In this document: positions 9,006 through 18,945 of the stretch, one piece after another
Numbering within the stretch: position 1 is the first letter of the stretch
Layout: each line of letters begins with the position of its first letter
Origin: Phycisphaerae bacterium
Lineage (GTDB): Bacteria > Planctomycetota > Phycisphaerae > UBA1845
Direction of reading: 5' to 3'
Length of the DNA: 64,000 bases
Assembly: GCA_029260215.1 (NCBI GenBank)
Contig: JAJDDQ010000031.1
Span: 214,854 to 278,853, forward strand
The notes under the pieces: model-generated
The model's database searches: none
What the model was told of the DNA's origin: nothing
What the model saw: only the letters and a program-made list of their open reading frames with translations
Translations under genes and position numbers: made by a program

Positions 9006-9030
9006 CATGCCCGCCTTCGAGGCGGGCATG
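9006..9030. repeat. Perfect intergenic palindrome
   Basis: CATGCCCGCC-TTCGA-GGCGGGCATG: 10-base perfect stem, 5-base loop, between convergent genes. It could act as a bidirectional terminator, though a U-tract is not seen. Confidence 0.6.
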
Positions 9031-9066
9031 CCACACGTCATTCAATGACGCGCACTTTTGAGTGAA

Positions 9067-9097
9067 GTCCGCGCCAACTGAAGTTGGCGGCTCGTTG
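9067..9097. repeat. ACTGAAGT-family palindromic repeat
   Basis: GTCCGCGCCAACTGAAGTTGGCGGCTCGTTG. The same framework with compensating stem changes (GG..CC instead of CA..TG) recurs at 42205 and, inverted, at 26606. Confidence 0.55.
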
Positions 9098-9114
9098 TTG
9101 GGAATCGAAAACGG

Positions 9115-9858
9115 TCAGTCCAGTTGGGCCATCACTTCGTCGGAGAGGTCGAAGTTAGACGCGACGCTTTCGACGTCGTCGTGGTCTTCGAGTTCCTCGA
9201 TGAGTTTGAGCACTTTGGTGGCGACTGCGAGATCGAGCGAAACGGTGGTGGACGCGATGTTGGTCACGTCCGATGACTCGATGGGGATGCCCGCATCTTC
9301 GAGCGCTTTTTTGAGTTGGTCGTAGGATTCCGGATCGCAGGTGGCTTCACGTATTCCGGCGGAGCTGGTCACATCCTCGCCGCCGTTTTCGAGGGCGATT
9401 TCCATAAGCCGGTCTTCGGTAACGGCTTCGTCCGTGAACGTGAAGACGCCCTTTTGCGAGAACATCCACGCGACGCAGCCGCTGGCACCGAGGTTGCCGT
9501 TTCGCCGTTCGAAAATCTTTTTGATCTCCGGTGCGGTGCGTGCGCGATTGTCCGTGACCGCGCAGGCCATGATGGCTACTCCGCCCGTGCCGTAGCCTTC
9601 GTAGACGACTTCCTCGTAGCTTTCGCCCTCCAGCTCGCCGGTGCCTTTTTTGACGGCTTTTTCGATGGTGTCGCGCGGCATGTTGTCTGCTTTGGCTTTG
9701 TCGATGGCGAGGCGCAGACGCGAGTTGTCTTCGGGGTTGCCGCCGTTCTTGGCAGACATGGTGATGTTGCGGGCCAGCTTGCTCCAGTTCTTGCCGCGTT
9801 TGGCGTCGAGCCTGGCTTTCTTATGCTTGATTGTGGACCATTTGGAGTGGCCTGACAT
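9115..9858 (-). CDS. yebC: YebC/PmpR (TACO1-like) family protein
   Basis: 247 residues, normal length. The N-terminal MSGHSKWSTIKHKKA, the AKNGGNPEDNSRLRLAIDKAK helix, YEGYGTGGVAIMACAVTDNR and the ASGCVAWMFSQKGVFT segment are family signatures. Members were named as DNA-binding regulators; recent work on homologues links them to relieving ribosome stalling at proline-rich stretches. It lies 24 bases downstream of the giant TPR lipoprotein gene on the same strand, as the last gene of the nusA-infB-rbfA run, which fits a translation role. Confidence 0.95.
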   Translation of the reverse strand: MSGHSKWSTIKHKKARLDAKRGKNWSKLARNITMSAKNGGNPEDNSRLRLAIDKAKADNMPRDTIEKAVKKGTGELEGESYEEVVYEGYGTGGVAIMACAVTDNRARTAPEIKKIFERRNGNLGASGCVAWMFSQKGVFTFTDEAVTEDRLMEIALENGGEDVTSSAGIREATCDPESYDQLKKALEDAGIPIESSDVTNIASTTVSLDLAVATKVLKLIEELEDHDDVESVASNFDLSDEVMAQLD

Positions 9859-9882
9859 CGTCGTTTATCCGTTCTGTTTGTT

Positions 9883-12800
9883 CTATTCCTTGCGTTCGCC
9901 GACCGTCGCCACCTCGGGCGGTTCACCGGCGGATACCGCATTGATCTTAGCTTTTATCGCGTCCAGCAGCATGCGCTGATCGGGCCTGTCCAGCACGGCA
10001 AGCTGTTCGTCGAGCAAGTTCGAGGCCTTTGTCCATTGTTCGACAGCCTGGTCGGTTTGCCCCAGTCGCCAGCGCGTGTCGCCCAGATGATCGTGGACCA
10101 CGGGGTCGCCGCCATCGAGCAGGTTGGCAGCTTTTTCAAGCCACGCACCGGCCTGCTCAAACTTACCCCTCTTGTACAAAACCCAGCCCAAACTGTCGAG
10201 ATAGGCACCGTTGTCGGGATCGCGCACAACGGCGTAGCGGATCATCTCCTCGGCCCGTGTGAGGTTGATCCCGTTGTCGGCGTAGGAGTAGCCGAGATCG
10301 TTGTGAACACCGGTGACCGACGACCCGGAGAGCGTGTCCGTCAATGCGAACGCCCGTTCGAGTGCTGAGATCGCCTTGGCTTTTTCACCCTGATACTGAC
10401 GGCAGAACGACAGGCGGGACAGATGCTCGAATTTGTGGTTGGGGCTGGCGGATTCCTCGATCCAACGGTTGAGACTGGTGACGGCTTCGTCGAACCGGCC
10501 GGCTTGGATGAACGCGTTGACGCTCACGTTGCGCAGCCACTCCACACGGCGAACATCGCGTTGGGAACTCACGTTTTCTTCGGCTTCTCTGAGCCATTTC
10601 TTGACGAGCTTGACGGCCTCTGCGTGTCGGCCCAATTGCTGGAGGATGACCATCTCGAACAGATTCCGCTGGTCGGGGTCGATTCCGCCGAGGCGAATGC
10701 CTTCTACAGAACCCGGGACGATTTCGCGAAAGCGAAGGTCATTGACCAGTTCCAGGGCGTCATCGAAGCGCTTGGCGGCCAGCAGCGTTCTGATGAACGC
10801 GTCGGAGAATCTCCGGCTGTTGGGGTCGTTCTCCAACTCGGTCAGCACGACCTGCTCCGCTTCCGTGTAGCGTTCCGCCTGCACGAGCGTTTCGCGCAAT
10901 TCCTCCAGCCCCCGTGCGCTGGGTTCACGGGCGTATTGTTCGCGGGCCAGTGCAATCGCTTCATCGTAGCGTTTGGCATCGCGATAGGCTTGCAGGAGTT
11001 CCCAAGTCCAGATGACGTCTTCTGTGCTCATTTCGCGCCACTGTCTGATCCTGGCGATGCGTTCGTCATGCCGCCGCGACCGGAGCAGGGCGGTCAATGC
11101 CACCGAGCGGTAGTGGTTGGTCACGTCGTCGGACAGATCGGGCTTTGCGAGTTGTTGCATGGCGAATGTGTAGGCAGCATCAAAGCGCTGATCGATCAAG
11201 AGCATGTTGGCTTTTCGTGCAAGCCAGGGCGCGCGGTTGGGGTGGCGGGCCAGCAGCTTGTCCATGAGCTTGATGGCTTGATCGTATTCGAGGGATGCGT
11301 TGTGAACGAAGACCATCCCCAGCAACAGGTCGCTGTCGTCCGGTCGCAGCTTGAGTGCTTCCTGAATGGCGAAGCGGGCCTGCTCGGGCTTGACCTGTTG
11401 AAGGTAGCTTCGCGCGATCAGATCGTACGTGTCGGCGTCGGGGCCTGAACGCTCGAGGGCGTCGTAGAGCAATCGGCGATACTTGTCCCACTCTTCGCTT
11501 GTGGGGTTGTCGCTTCGTTCCAGGCGGGCGACGCAGCGGGCGATGCGGTGCGGGGAGGCGGACAGGCGACGCATCTCCGCCAGTTGTTTCGCAGCTTCTC
11601 GCCTGTGGTCCTGTTCGGAATCGTAGAAAAATAATTCGAAAAGCCGCTCGCGTGAGGCTTCGTGCAGGGGGTTGATGCTGAGAATCTGCTCGAGCTGTCT
11701 GCGTGCCCGACGCGGTTCCCCACGGTCGATCAGCATGTCAGCCAGCGCGTCCATCGAGTCAATGTTCGCGCGGTCGCGACGGATGGCGGTGTTGAAATCC
11801 TTGTCCGCCTCGTCGAACTGGTCCAGCCCGGCGTGGGCCAACCCGCGCAGGTAGGGCAGCTTCGCGCTCGATTCGAGCGTTTCGGGCAGATCGGACGTCA
11901 ACGTCAAAACGCCGTTCCAGTCGTAGCGATCGACCAGAATGCGGGCCAACGCGACACGAACGGGTTCGAATTCGTTGTTCAATTCCAGCGAACGACGGAA
12001 GAGCACCGTCGCTCGATCGACGTTCTCCGATTGCAACGCGACCGTGCCGAGAAGATAGGCGGCGGCATGTTCGGAAACCTCGGCGACCGGTGTGGACCAG
12101 GCTTCGCGCGCACCGGGCATCTCGGCGGCTGCCAGCACATGCTCGCGCGCTTCGGCGCACGCGGTCGAATCGGAACGCAGCGCCTCCGAAGCCGTCGCGA
12201 GTGCGTCGGACCATTGGCTTCGCGCGACGAGGATGTCGAACAGTTTCCAGTTCAATTCCGTTGTGCGCGGCTTCGCCTCGCGCAACACCCGTTCCGCCTC
12301 TTCAAGGCGATCGAATTTTTGCAACACATTGACGTAAGCGACGAGAAACTCGGGGCGATCCGGGCGTTCGGCGCACATGCGGGCGAGGTCGTCGATCACG
12401 GCTTCGGGGCGACCGGTCTGCCCGTGAATTTCCGTCAGCAGTGCGACAGCCCGATTCGGTTCATCGAGCAGGCGGCGCGCCTGGGTGAGGGCTTCGTCGT
12501 TGCGTCGCGAGCGCATCAGCAGACGGGCCAGACGCTCGCGCGCGTTGGCGTCCAAGGTACGATCGTCGAGGGCGGCGGACAGCGCGTCGGCCGCTGCGGA
12601 GAATTGGCCGAGTTTTTCGTAGGCGACCGAAATCGGCTCGCCCGCGTTGCCGCCGTTGATGGCCAGCAGGATGGCAAGCTGCGGCTCGGACTTGTCCTCG
12701 TTCGACATGTCAGCTACCGCGTGTTCGTAGATGCGATATTGCTCGATCGCAGCCGTGAGATAGCCTTCCGCATTGAGCGCCCGCGCCAGGTAGAAATGCG

Positions 12801-13353
12801 CTAAGGCGACGTATGCACCGTGCGTGTCGATGTTGGAGGCTTTGAGCGCGATGCGGTATCGCCTGATGGCTTCGGTCGCGTCGCCGTCTTCGAATGCAAG
12901 TCGGCCCAGCAGGTAATGGGTGACGACGTCGTCCGCGTCGCGCTGAATCGCCTTCGACAGGTGGGTACGCGATCGCTCGAAGCTGCCGGCTGCGAAGTAT
13001 GCGGCTGCGATTCGCCGATGCAGCACCGGGGAATCGGGTTCCCGCCGGAGGGCTTTTCCAAGCTCGATCGAAGCCTCCGTGTAACGCTGTTCCGCGTAAA
13101 GAGATTCCGCTCGGGCCAGGCGCCGGGCGATTGGCCCTGACAATTCTGCCGCCGGCGTTTGGGCAGGCTGCGGAGCGGCTGGCTCGGGAAGGATGAGGTC
13201 GAGTGTAAGCCGAGCACGGGCGGGATCGATCTCTTCCGTCGCACCGTTCGACAGCGCGACCCGATCAACGCCAGGGGAACTCGCGCACCCCAGACACACA
13301 AAGAGGTTCACACAAATTAGCGGCAGGTTTGTTGCGACGCGCGTTGACTGCAT
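9883..13353 (-). CDS. Giant TPR-repeat lipoprotein
   Basis: 1156 residues. The N-terminus has a lipoprotein signal with lipobox-like LFVCLGC at residues about 17-23, so the protein is probably lipid-anchored and faces the periplasm. TPR-like helical repeats fill nearly all of the rest: for example ARAESLYAEQRYTEASIELG, LLGRLAFEDGDATEAIRRYR, YLRGLAHAGLDQFDEADKDF and, close to the C-terminus, LGWVLYKRGKFEQAGAWLEK. This makes an extended solenoid for protein binding, reminiscent of Tad/exopolysaccharide secretion TPR proteins. It starts 20 bases after the HhH-GPD gene and ends 24 bases before yebC. A GGAG ten bases before the ATG supports the start. No enzymatic motif is seen. Confidence 0.85.
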   Translation of the reverse strand: MQSTRVATNLPLICVNLFVCLGCASSPGVDRVALSNGATEEIDPARARLTLDLILPEPAAPQPAQTPAAELSGPIARRLARAESLYAEQRYTEASIELGKALRREPDSPVLHRRIAAAYFAAGSFERSRTHLSKAIQRDADDVVTHYLLGRLAFEDGDATEAIRRYRIALKASNIDTHGAYVALAHFYLARALNAEGYLTAAIEQYRIYEHAVADMSNEDKSEPQLAILLAINGGNAGEPISVAYEKLGQFSAAADALSAALDDRTLDANARERLARLLMRSRRNDEALTQARRLLDEPNRAVALLTEIHGQTGRPEAVIDDLARMCAERPDRPEFLVAYVNVLQKFDRLEEAERVLREAKPRTTELNWKLFDILVARSQWSDALATASEALRSDSTACAEAREHVLAAAEMPGAREAWSTPVAEVSEHAAAYLLGTVALQSENVDRATVLFRRSLELNNEFEPVRVALARILVDRYDWNGVLTLTSDLPETLESSAKLPYLRGLAHAGLDQFDEADKDFNTAIRRDRANIDSMDALADMLIDRGEPRRARRQLEQILSINPLHEASRERLFELFFYDSEQDHRREAAKQLAEMRRLSASPHRIARCVARLERSDNPTSEEWDKYRRLLYDALERSGPDADTYDLIARSYLQQVKPEQARFAIQEALKLRPDDSDLLLGMVFVHNASLEYDQAIKLMDKLLARHPNRAPWLARKANMLLIDQRFDAAYTFAMQQLAKPDLSDDVTNHYRSVALTALLRSRRHDERIARIRQWREMSTEDVIWTWELLQAYRDAKRYDEAIALAREQYAREPSARGLEELRETLVQAERYTEAEQVVLTELENDPNSRRFSDAFIRTLLAAKRFDDALELVNDLRFREIVPGSVEGIRLGGIDPDQRNLFEMVILQQLGRHAEAVKLVKKWLREAEENVSSQRDVRRVEWLRNVSVNAFIQAGRFDEAVTSLNRWIEESASPNHKFEHLSRLSFCRQYQGEKAKAISALERAFALTDTLSGSSVTGVHNDLGYSYADNGINLTRAEEMIRYAVVRDPDNGAYLDSLGWVLYKRGKFEQAGAWLEKAANLLDGGDPVVHDHLGDTRWRLGQTDQAVEQWTKASNLLDEQLAVLDRPDQRMLLDAIKAKINAVSAGEPPEVATVGERKE

Positions 13354-13373
13354 GATTCGGGCGACTCCGTGCT

Positions 13374-14120
13374 TCAGCGAGCGGCCGTCTTCTTGCGCGA
13401 CTTGGCGGCCGGCTTCCTGGTGGTTTTCTTACTGCTGGTACTTCGGGTCGTTTTTGCCTTGGGCTTTGCGGATTTTTCGCGTTTCGCCGCTTTTGGAGGG
13501 GCGAGCTTGGCTGCGACCTTGGAACTTGCGAAATGATCCATCAGCAGGCAGAAAATCTTGCCGTCGCTGGCCGCGATGTTGCGCTCCAGAAACGCCTGAA
13601 CCTCCACCACCGTCGCTTCGGGGTTGACCAGATTCGTCTTGCGCAACGCATTGCACATTCGGTCGCTCACCGGAACAGCGTGCCCGCCGAGGCTCCACAG
13701 CATGACGGAAGCGGCGGTACACGCATCGATACCGTCGAGGGATTCGAGATAGTGTCGTGCCTCGCGTCGGCCTGTCTTGTGCAGATGGTCGAGCGTGATG
13801 GCGTGTTCCTTGCGGTAGATCGCGTTCAGAGCGCGGCGGATCGCATCGGCACACTGTTTATTGTTGCTGACGTACGGGGCGATGACGGCTGCGATCTCCT
13901 GCGTCGTGGACACGCGCAGCTCGTTGACATCGACCATCACGCTGAAGAGCGCCTTGATCGCCCGGGCAGACTTGGCCTGCGTCGTTTCCGCCCCGAGAAC
14001 GCCCAGGATGACCTGCCGGACCGGGTCCACCGCTTCGGGAATCTCCGGCTTGCCCAGCTCGGTTTTGAGTTGCGTGAATGCCTTCTTGATGCGTTTGGCG
14101 TAGAGGGTACCGTTTTTCAT
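13374..14120 (-). CDS. HhH-GPD (endonuclease III-like) protein with histone-like basic tail
   Basis: 248 residues. Residues about 25-190 follow the HhH-GPD DNA-glycosylase fold: LDGIDACTAASVMLW is the helix-hairpin-helix position and PVSDRMCNALRK aligns with the PVDTHV stretch carrying the catalytic Asp. The lysine found at the start of the hairpin helix in bifunctional endonuclease III (GVGRKTA) is not there (GIDACTA), and no C-terminal four-cysteine iron-sulfur motif is visible. From residue about 200 the chain is almost purely Lys/Ala/Ser/Thr (KPKAKTTRSTSSKKTTRKPA), like an H1-type or bacterial histone-like tail, likely for non-specific DNA binding. It overlaps rbfA by four bases (ATGA), so it is translationally coupled to the ribosome-maturation operon. 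Glycosylase activity is an inference. Confidence 0.75.
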   Translation of the reverse strand: MKNGTLYAKRIKKAFTQLKTELGKPEIPEAVDPVRQVILGVLGAETTQAKSARAIKALFSVMVDVNELRVSTTQEIAAVIAPYVSNNKQCADAIRRALNAIYRKEHAITLDHLHKTGRREARHYLESLDGIDACTAASVMLWSLGGHAVPVSDRMCNALRKTNLVNPEATVVEVQAFLERNIAASDGKIFCLLMDHFASSKVAAKLAPPKAAKREKSAKPKAKTTRSTSSKKTTRKPAAKSRKKTAAR

Positions 14121-14530
14121 ACGCTCGGAATGTCCTCCTGTCCGTTGGTGCCGTCGATTGGATCCTGCTTGGCGGCTTTTTCGTGCTCGCGCATGGTTTC
14201 TTCAATAATGCGCATCGTCTCAGCCGCCTTGCGATCCGAATCGTCGTACTCGATCCGCAGTTCCGGGCAATTGCGCATGCGCAAACCCTTGGCCAAAAAG
14301 CCCTGAATGCGCCCGCGCGCGTTCTGCAGGGCTGCCATTGTGCGCCGGCCTTCCGCCTCGGTGCCGAACACGCTGATGAAGGCTTTCAGAACCTGCAAAT
14401 CGCTGGAAAGCTCGACACGTGTGACGGTTGTGAACGTCGCCACGCGCGGATCGTTCAGCTTGCAGCGAATCACGTCGCTGACGATGAAACGGGCGGTCGA
14501 TGCCAGCTTTTCAACGCGATGGGAAGGCAC
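14117..14530 (-). CDS. rbfA: Ribosome-binding factor A
   Basis: RbfA binds 16S rRNA helix 1 region and helps late 30S maturation, especially in the cold. SHRVEKLASTARFIVSDVI, LNDPRVATFTTVTRVELSSDLQVLKAFISVFG and the RIQGFLAKGLRMRNCPELRIEYD region are typical. The ORF track starts at a TTG (14572) that would overlap DUF503 by 26 bases; I prefer the GTG at 14530, which gives MPSHRVEKL, the usual RbfA start, with GGAG nine bases upstream and a 16-base gap to DUF503. The gene position after nusA-infB is the classic one. Confidence 0.92.
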   Translation of the reverse strand: MPSHRVEKLASTARFIVSDVIRCKLNDPRVATFTTVTRVELSSDLQVLKAFISVFGTEAEGRRTMAALQNARGRIQGFLAKGLRMRNCPELRIEYDDSDRKAAETMRIIEETMREHEKAAKQDPIDGTNGQEDIPSV

Positions 14531-14546
14531 GTCGGCTTGCTCCGGG

Positions 14547-14828
14547 TCAGTACAACTCGCGTTCGTAGTCAATCAGCACGACGCCGTGCTGCTTACGAAT
14601 CCAATCCACAATCTTGTCCAAAGCGCTGTGTACGAAGCGCGATTCGTTGGCGACCAGAGCGATGCCCAGCACCGCGGATCGCCACACATCCTGATCCTCG
14701 ACCTCGGCGGCTGACACGTTGAACGTGTTGGTCAACCGCTGCTTGACGCTCTTGAGCACGCGCCGTTTGTCCTTCAGCGAGTTGGCCTCCGCAATGGACA
14801 ACTGCACGCGCAGCACACCAACGATCAT
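14547..14828 (-). CDS. DUF503/YlxP-like protein
   Basis: 93 residues, full length. MIVGVLRVQLSIAEANSLKDKRRVLKSVKQRL is the conserved N-terminus, followed by NVSAAEVEDQDVWRSAVLGIALVANE. Members are small proteins commonly encoded between infB and rbfA in many bacteria, with a suspected but unproven role in ribosome biology. It overlaps the upstream zinc-ribbon membrane gene by four bases (ATGA), indicating coupling. Confidence 0.93.
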   Translation of the reverse strand: MIVGVLRVQLSIAEANSLKDKRRVLKSVKQRLTNTFNVSAAEVEDQDVWRSAVLGIALVANESRFVHSALDKIVDWIRKQHGVVLIDYERELY

Positions 14829-16039
14829 TTTGCATCCACGTACGCATCCGCCCTGCGTGTCACACCGTCCAACGCAACCGCGATGAACGCGCCGTCCATA
14901 GGGTCGATTCTGAACAACTGCATCTTGTTGTCGTCCATTCGGTAGCTGATCGTTCCGACCCGTCCAAGAATGTCACCAATGTACGTTTGCACTTTCGGAT
15001 CGACCTCGTAGTAATCCAGCTCAGTGCGAATGTCCTGTTCGTTGAACTTGAACGCCTGTTCCGAGGGCAGCAGTTCAACCGTTCGAGCCAAGTCTCCTAT
15101 ATACGGCAGGAACAACGGTGCCAGCATGCTCCACTTGTCCACATCAACGCGAACACTGTACCGACGAGCGATATGTACCCGCCCCCGAATGCGCATCACG
15201 CCCGTGGCTTCGGAAGCGTCGGGCCTGAAAAACCGATCGATCTCACGAATTGCAGGAGAGTCGGATTTCACTTCGCCCTCCTTGATCTTCGCGTCTTCGA
15301 TCTTCTTGCGTGTCGCGATGTAGCCCCAAGCCTCGTACCGCCGCATGAAGTGACTGTTGTTCACCGCGACCATCGCCACAAACGTGTAGGAACCAGGATC
15401 AAGCTTGATCGCCCGAGCACCATCGACGCGGCTGACTTCGTTGTCACCGGCACCGGGCAACACCCAGTCGAACCCTTCTTTCGATTCGTCGGCGTCGCAA
15501 TAATAAACTATGACATCATCCGGCACGGGCAGCACATAAACACCACTGTCGCCGTGAGCTGACAAGTCGTCCTTGATGAATCCGTTTCGACTGGTCTTGC
15601 GCGGAGACGGACGACTCGTCGACAAAGGTCTGGTCGGCGTGCGCACCTCCGACTCCTTCGGATCCGCTGTTGCGACCTGCCTTTGCTCACCCTCAATCGC
15701 GTCGGAGATCATAGGCCAAACGTATTTCTTGCCCACGAAAATGGCACAAATCAGAAAGGCTGCGACGTAGGCCATCTTCTTGATGACGTTGAACGGGTCC
15801 GACTGACTACGCGGGGTGAACGGCATACCCGCAGCCGCAGCCGCCTTGCGCCCGACCTTGGCGGACCCGCTGCCGGACGATGTTTTCTCACCCACTTCGG
15901 AAAACAGGAAGTCAAGCTCGTCACGCTCGTCGTCGGGGACGGCCGCCTCACGACCGCAGTAGGCACAGCGCACCGCTTTGCCGGCGTCATCGTCCTTCGC
16001 CCGTACGGTGTGGCCACAATCGGCTTTGAATTCAATCAT
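14825..16039 (-). CDS. Zinc-ribbon, single-span membrane protein of the infB operon
   Basis: 404 residues. The N-terminal zinc ribbon has the pattern C-x-H plus CAYC (KADCGHTVRAKDDDAGKAVR). A linker leads to one transmembrane helix (about residues 89-107; VAAFLICAIFVGKKYVW) and then a large domain with KLDPGSYTFVAMVAVNNSHF, rich in beta strands, presumably outside the cytoplasm. I do not recognise the C-terminal domain. It begins 20 bases after infB and overlaps DUF503, so it is an integral member of the operon and not an insertion between transcripts. Function unknown; the zinc ribbon is of the kind common in planctomycete membrane proteins. Confidence 0.75.
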   Translation of the reverse strand: MIEFKADCGHTVRAKDDDAGKAVRCAYCGREAAVPDDERDELDFLFSEVGEKTSSGSGSAKVGRKAAAAAGMPFTPRSQSDPFNVIKKMAYVAAFLICAIFVGKKYVWPMISDAIEGEQRQVATADPKESEVRTPTRPLSTSRPSPRKTSRNGFIKDDLSAHGDSGVYVLPVPDDVIVYYCDADESKEGFDWVLPGAGDNEVSRVDGARAIKLDPGSYTFVAMVAVNNSHFMRRYEAWGYIATRKKIEDAKIKEGEVKSDSPAIREIDRFFRPDASEATGVMRIRGRVHIARRYSVRVDVDKWSMLAPLFLPYIGDLARTVELLPSEQAFKFNEQDIRTELDYYEVDPKVQTYIGDILGRVGTISYRMDDNKMQLFRIDPMDGAFIAVALDGVTRRADAYVDAK

Positions 16040-16059
16040 GGGTAACGAACGACCAACCT

Positions 16060-18885
16060 CTATAGAGTTCGCGCGGTGCTCACGATTTCATAGGCTTCGA
16101 GAATATCCCCGGGCTTGATATCGTCGAACCCGACGAGTCGAATACCACATTCCATTCCGGAGCGAACTTCCTTCGCATCGTCCTTGAAACGCTTGAGCGT
16201 ATCGACCTTGCAGCCGTCACGCACAATCACACCGTCGCGATTGATGCGCACCAGATGGCTTCGCTGAATCGTGCCGCTGGTAACCATGCAACCCGCCACA
16301 GTGCCGACCTTGGTAATATTGAATATCTCGCGAACCTGACAGGCAGCGCGATTCTCTTCCTTCCGATCCGGCGACAAAAGACCTTCCAGCGCCTTCTTAA
16401 TGTCGTCGGCTACGTCGTAAATGACTTTGTACTGACGCAGATCAACGCCCTTGTTCTCCGCGAGTTTGCGGGCACCGGGCATCGGCGCGACGCGATAGGC
16501 GATGATGATCGAGTCCGATGCGTCAGCCAAGAGAATGTCGCTGTCGTTGACCGCGCCGACAGCGGTGTGCCGGAACGTGAGTCGCACCTCTTCAGAAGGA
16601 ATCTTGCCCAGCGTGCCGCGCAAAGCGTCAAGCGATCCGTCCACATCGGCTTTGATGATGATGCTCAACGCCGGCACCTCGCCGAGATCGCGCTGCTTGA
16701 ATGCCTCTTCCAGCGTGCGTACGCGGTGTGTCTCGCGTCGCCCTTCCTGAGCGCGGCGGCGGCGGCAGTCCTCTGCCACCGTCTTGGCACGCTGCATCGA
16801 GTCCAATACGTAGAATTTGTCGCCCGCAGCCGGCACCTCGTCCAACCCCCAAAGCTCCACGGGAATCGACGGGGTCGCTTCCTTCAGACGCTTGCCGCGA
16901 TCGTCGACCAGAGCGCGCACCTTGCCGAACGCGTTGCCGCACACCACCATGGCACCGGTCTTGAGCAACCCGTCCTGCACGAGCACGCGCGCCACCGGGC
17001 CTACACCCTCGCGCGTCTCAGCCTCAATAACGGTACCGCTCGCCTTGCCCTTGAAGTCGGCCTTGAGGTCGAGCACTTCGCCAAGTGCGGAAAGATGCTC
17101 GATCAGCTCAGACAGGCCGGTCCCCTTGGTGGCGGACACATGAATCACGTCTGTATCGCCGCCCCAGTCGCCGCTCGGCTGCAATCCGTGCTCAGCCAAT
17201 TGTCCGTAAATGCGCTGGACGTTCTGCGTACCCAGATCAATCTTGTTGAGGGCGACGACCACCGGGGCTTTCGCCGCTTTCGCGTGGTTGATCGCCTCGA
17301 TCGTTTGCGGCATCAAACCGTCGTCGGCTGCGACAAGGAGCACGACAATATCCGTGATCCCCGCCCCGCGCGCACGCATCGCAGTAAAGGCTGCGTGCCC
17401 GGGCGTATCAACAAACGTCACCTTGCCGGCTGTGGGGTGATCAAGGTGGTATGCGCCGATGTGCTGCGTAATGCCGCCGTCCTCGGAGTCGGTCACGCGC
17501 GTCTCGCGAATGGCGTCGAGGAGACTGGTCTTGCCGTGATCCACGTGGCCGAGAAACGTCACCACCGGCGCACGCGGTTTGAGTTGCTTTGGTTCGCGGT
17601 TGGCGAATTCTTCTTCCACCTCATTAAGCGCCGTCTTGGCGGGCATCACTGTGAGCACCACACCCTTTTCGAGCGCGATGTACTCAGCCATCTCAGCCGT
17701 CAGTTCCATGTTGATGCTGCCGCTGACGTTGAACTCCCGCTTGAGCAGGGGAAGAATCTGAATCATCGAGATGCCCGTGGCAGCGCAGAACCCCTTCATC
17801 ACAATCGGCTCTTGAACCGTGGCTTTGGTCTTGCGCGGTGCGGGACCAGCCATCCCGCCTCGACCCTGATCCACGCCGCGGCGATTGTGAATGCGCCGGC
17901 CCGTCGCATCGCTGATGCGTTCCTTGCGCTCCGCCAGATCGCGGTTGCGCCATTCCTTGAGCTTTTCCGCCGAAGTGTCCAGCGGACCCCGACCACGTGA
18001 TTTGCGCGCGTTGGCTGCCTCAGCAGCCGTTGCGGCTGCACCGCGACCGCGACCGCGACGACGCCCCGGAGCGTCCGGGCTTGGAGGCGCACCTCCCGGT
18101 GGCGGCATCGGACCCGCACGACGCGGCGGCGGACGACGAACGTCCTGATCCACAGGCTCGTACCGAACCACACGCGGGCCTTTCAACTTCACCGGCAGCG
18201 GTACGTTCTGCGGACCGGCCGGCCTGATCTTCTCCGGCTCTTCTGCATTGACTTCTTCAACAGCAGTCGCGTCAGCAGCAGGCGTGTCAGCCTCTGCCTT
18301 GGTCGCAGCCTCAGCCTCGCCAGCGTCTTGTGCTGCCTCTGATTCCTGCGGTTCTGTGGCTGAAACGGCAGCCGGCTCTTCCGAAACCGGTGCGTCCGCC
18401 GCAGGCGTCTCAGATGCGTCGGTCACCGCCTCGGGTGCAACAGCCGCAACCTCTTGCTCAGACGCGGCTGCGGGCGCATCGACCTGCCCCTCAATCACGA
18501 CCGTGGCGGACTCCGATGTTTCGGCTTCGGGAGTAGCTACGCCGGTTTCGTCTTTCGGCGGTGCTTCGACCGTAGCGATCGCGGTGGCGGACTCCGTTGC
18601 GCCGTCCTCCGCGCCCACCTGCTTGGTGGCAACACGGTCAGCCTTGCGCTGGGCGGCTTTCGCCTCCTTGCGAACGATTTCGAGATCGACACGGTCTGCC
18701 GACTCGACCGTCGTATCGTGTTTCCCCTCGCTGAACCACTCGCGAATCGTCGCTTCCAAGCCAGCGGACAGCGTCGACATGTGATTCGTCACGTCGAGAC
18801 CCTCAGCCTTACACTTGGTGATGATCATCTTGCTCGGAACTTTCAATTCCTTCGCCAAGATATGAACCCGCATCTTCTCAGCCAA
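16060..18885 (-). CDS. infB: Translation initiation factor IF-2
   Basis: GTPase that places initiator tRNA on the 30S subunit. [21 protein letters not shown] is the IF2 N-terminal subdomain. A long Ala/Glu/Pro-rich low-complexity linker (about residues 90-330) follows, with a run GRRRGRGRG. The GTPase has GHVDHGKTS (about 445), DTPGHAAF (about 494) and NKID (about 547), then domains II-IV. Start choice: GGAGGT lies six bases before a TTG at 18885, which gives MAEKMRVH; the ATG at 18873 is 18 bases from that site and the GTG at 18891 only one or two. The gene lies downstream of nusA as in most bacteria. The large antisense ORF (16255-18000) is a shadow. Confidence 0.96.
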   Translation of the reverse strand: MAEKMRVHILAKELKVPSKMIITKCKAEGLDVTNHMSTLSAGLEATIREWFSEGKHDTTVESADRVDLEIVRKEAKAAQRKADRVATKQVGAEDGATESATAIATVEAPPKDETGVATPEAETSESATVVIEGQVDAPAAASEQEVAAVAPEAVTDASETPAADAPVSEEPAAVSATEPQESEAAQDAGEAEAATKAEADTPAADATAVEEVNAEEPEKIRPAGPQNVPLPVKLKGPRVVRYEPVDQDVRRPPPRRAGPMPPPGGAPPSPDAPGRRRGRGRGAAATAAEAANARKSRGRGPLDTSAEKLKEWRNRDLAERKERISDATGRRIHNRRGVDQGRGGMAGPAPRKTKATVQEPIVMKGFCAATGISMIQILPLLKREFNVSGSINMELTAEMAEYIALEKGVVLTVMPAKTALNEVEEEFANREPKQLKPRAPVVTFLGHVDHGKTSLLDAIRETRVTDSEDGGITQHIGAYHLDHPTAGKVTFVDTPGHAAFTAMRARGAGITDIVVLLVAADDGLMPQTIEAINHAKAAKAPVVVALNKIDLGTQNVQRIYGQLAEHGLQPSGDWGGDTDVIHVSATKGTGLSELIEHLSALGEVLDLKADFKGKASGTVIEAETREGVGPVARVLVQDGLLKTGAMVVCGNAFGKVRALVDDRGKRLKEATPSIPVELWGLDEVPAAGDKFYVLDSMQRAKTVAEDCRRRRAQEGRRETHRVRTLEEAFKQRDLGEVPALSIIIKADVDGSLDALRGTLGKIPSEEVRLTFRHTAVGAVNDSDILLADASDSIIIAYRVAPMPGARKLAENKGVDLRQYKVIYDVADDIKKALEGLLSPDRKEENRAACQVREIFNITKVGTVAGCMVTSGTIQRSHLVRINRDGVIVRDGCKVDTLKRFKDDAKEVRSGMECGIRLVGFDDIKPGDILEAYEIVSTARTL

Positions 18886-18945
18886 CCGCACACCTCCAAT
18901 CGAGCATCACGCGGAAACGTGTCCGCGGATCTCGCACCGACAAAA

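Noticed and set aside
11662-12804. 380-residue plus-strand ORF
   Set aside because: Antisense to the giant TPR lipoprotein; composition typical of a shadow frame.
16255-18000. 581-residue plus-strand ORF
   Set aside because: Antisense shadow of infB, no domain features.
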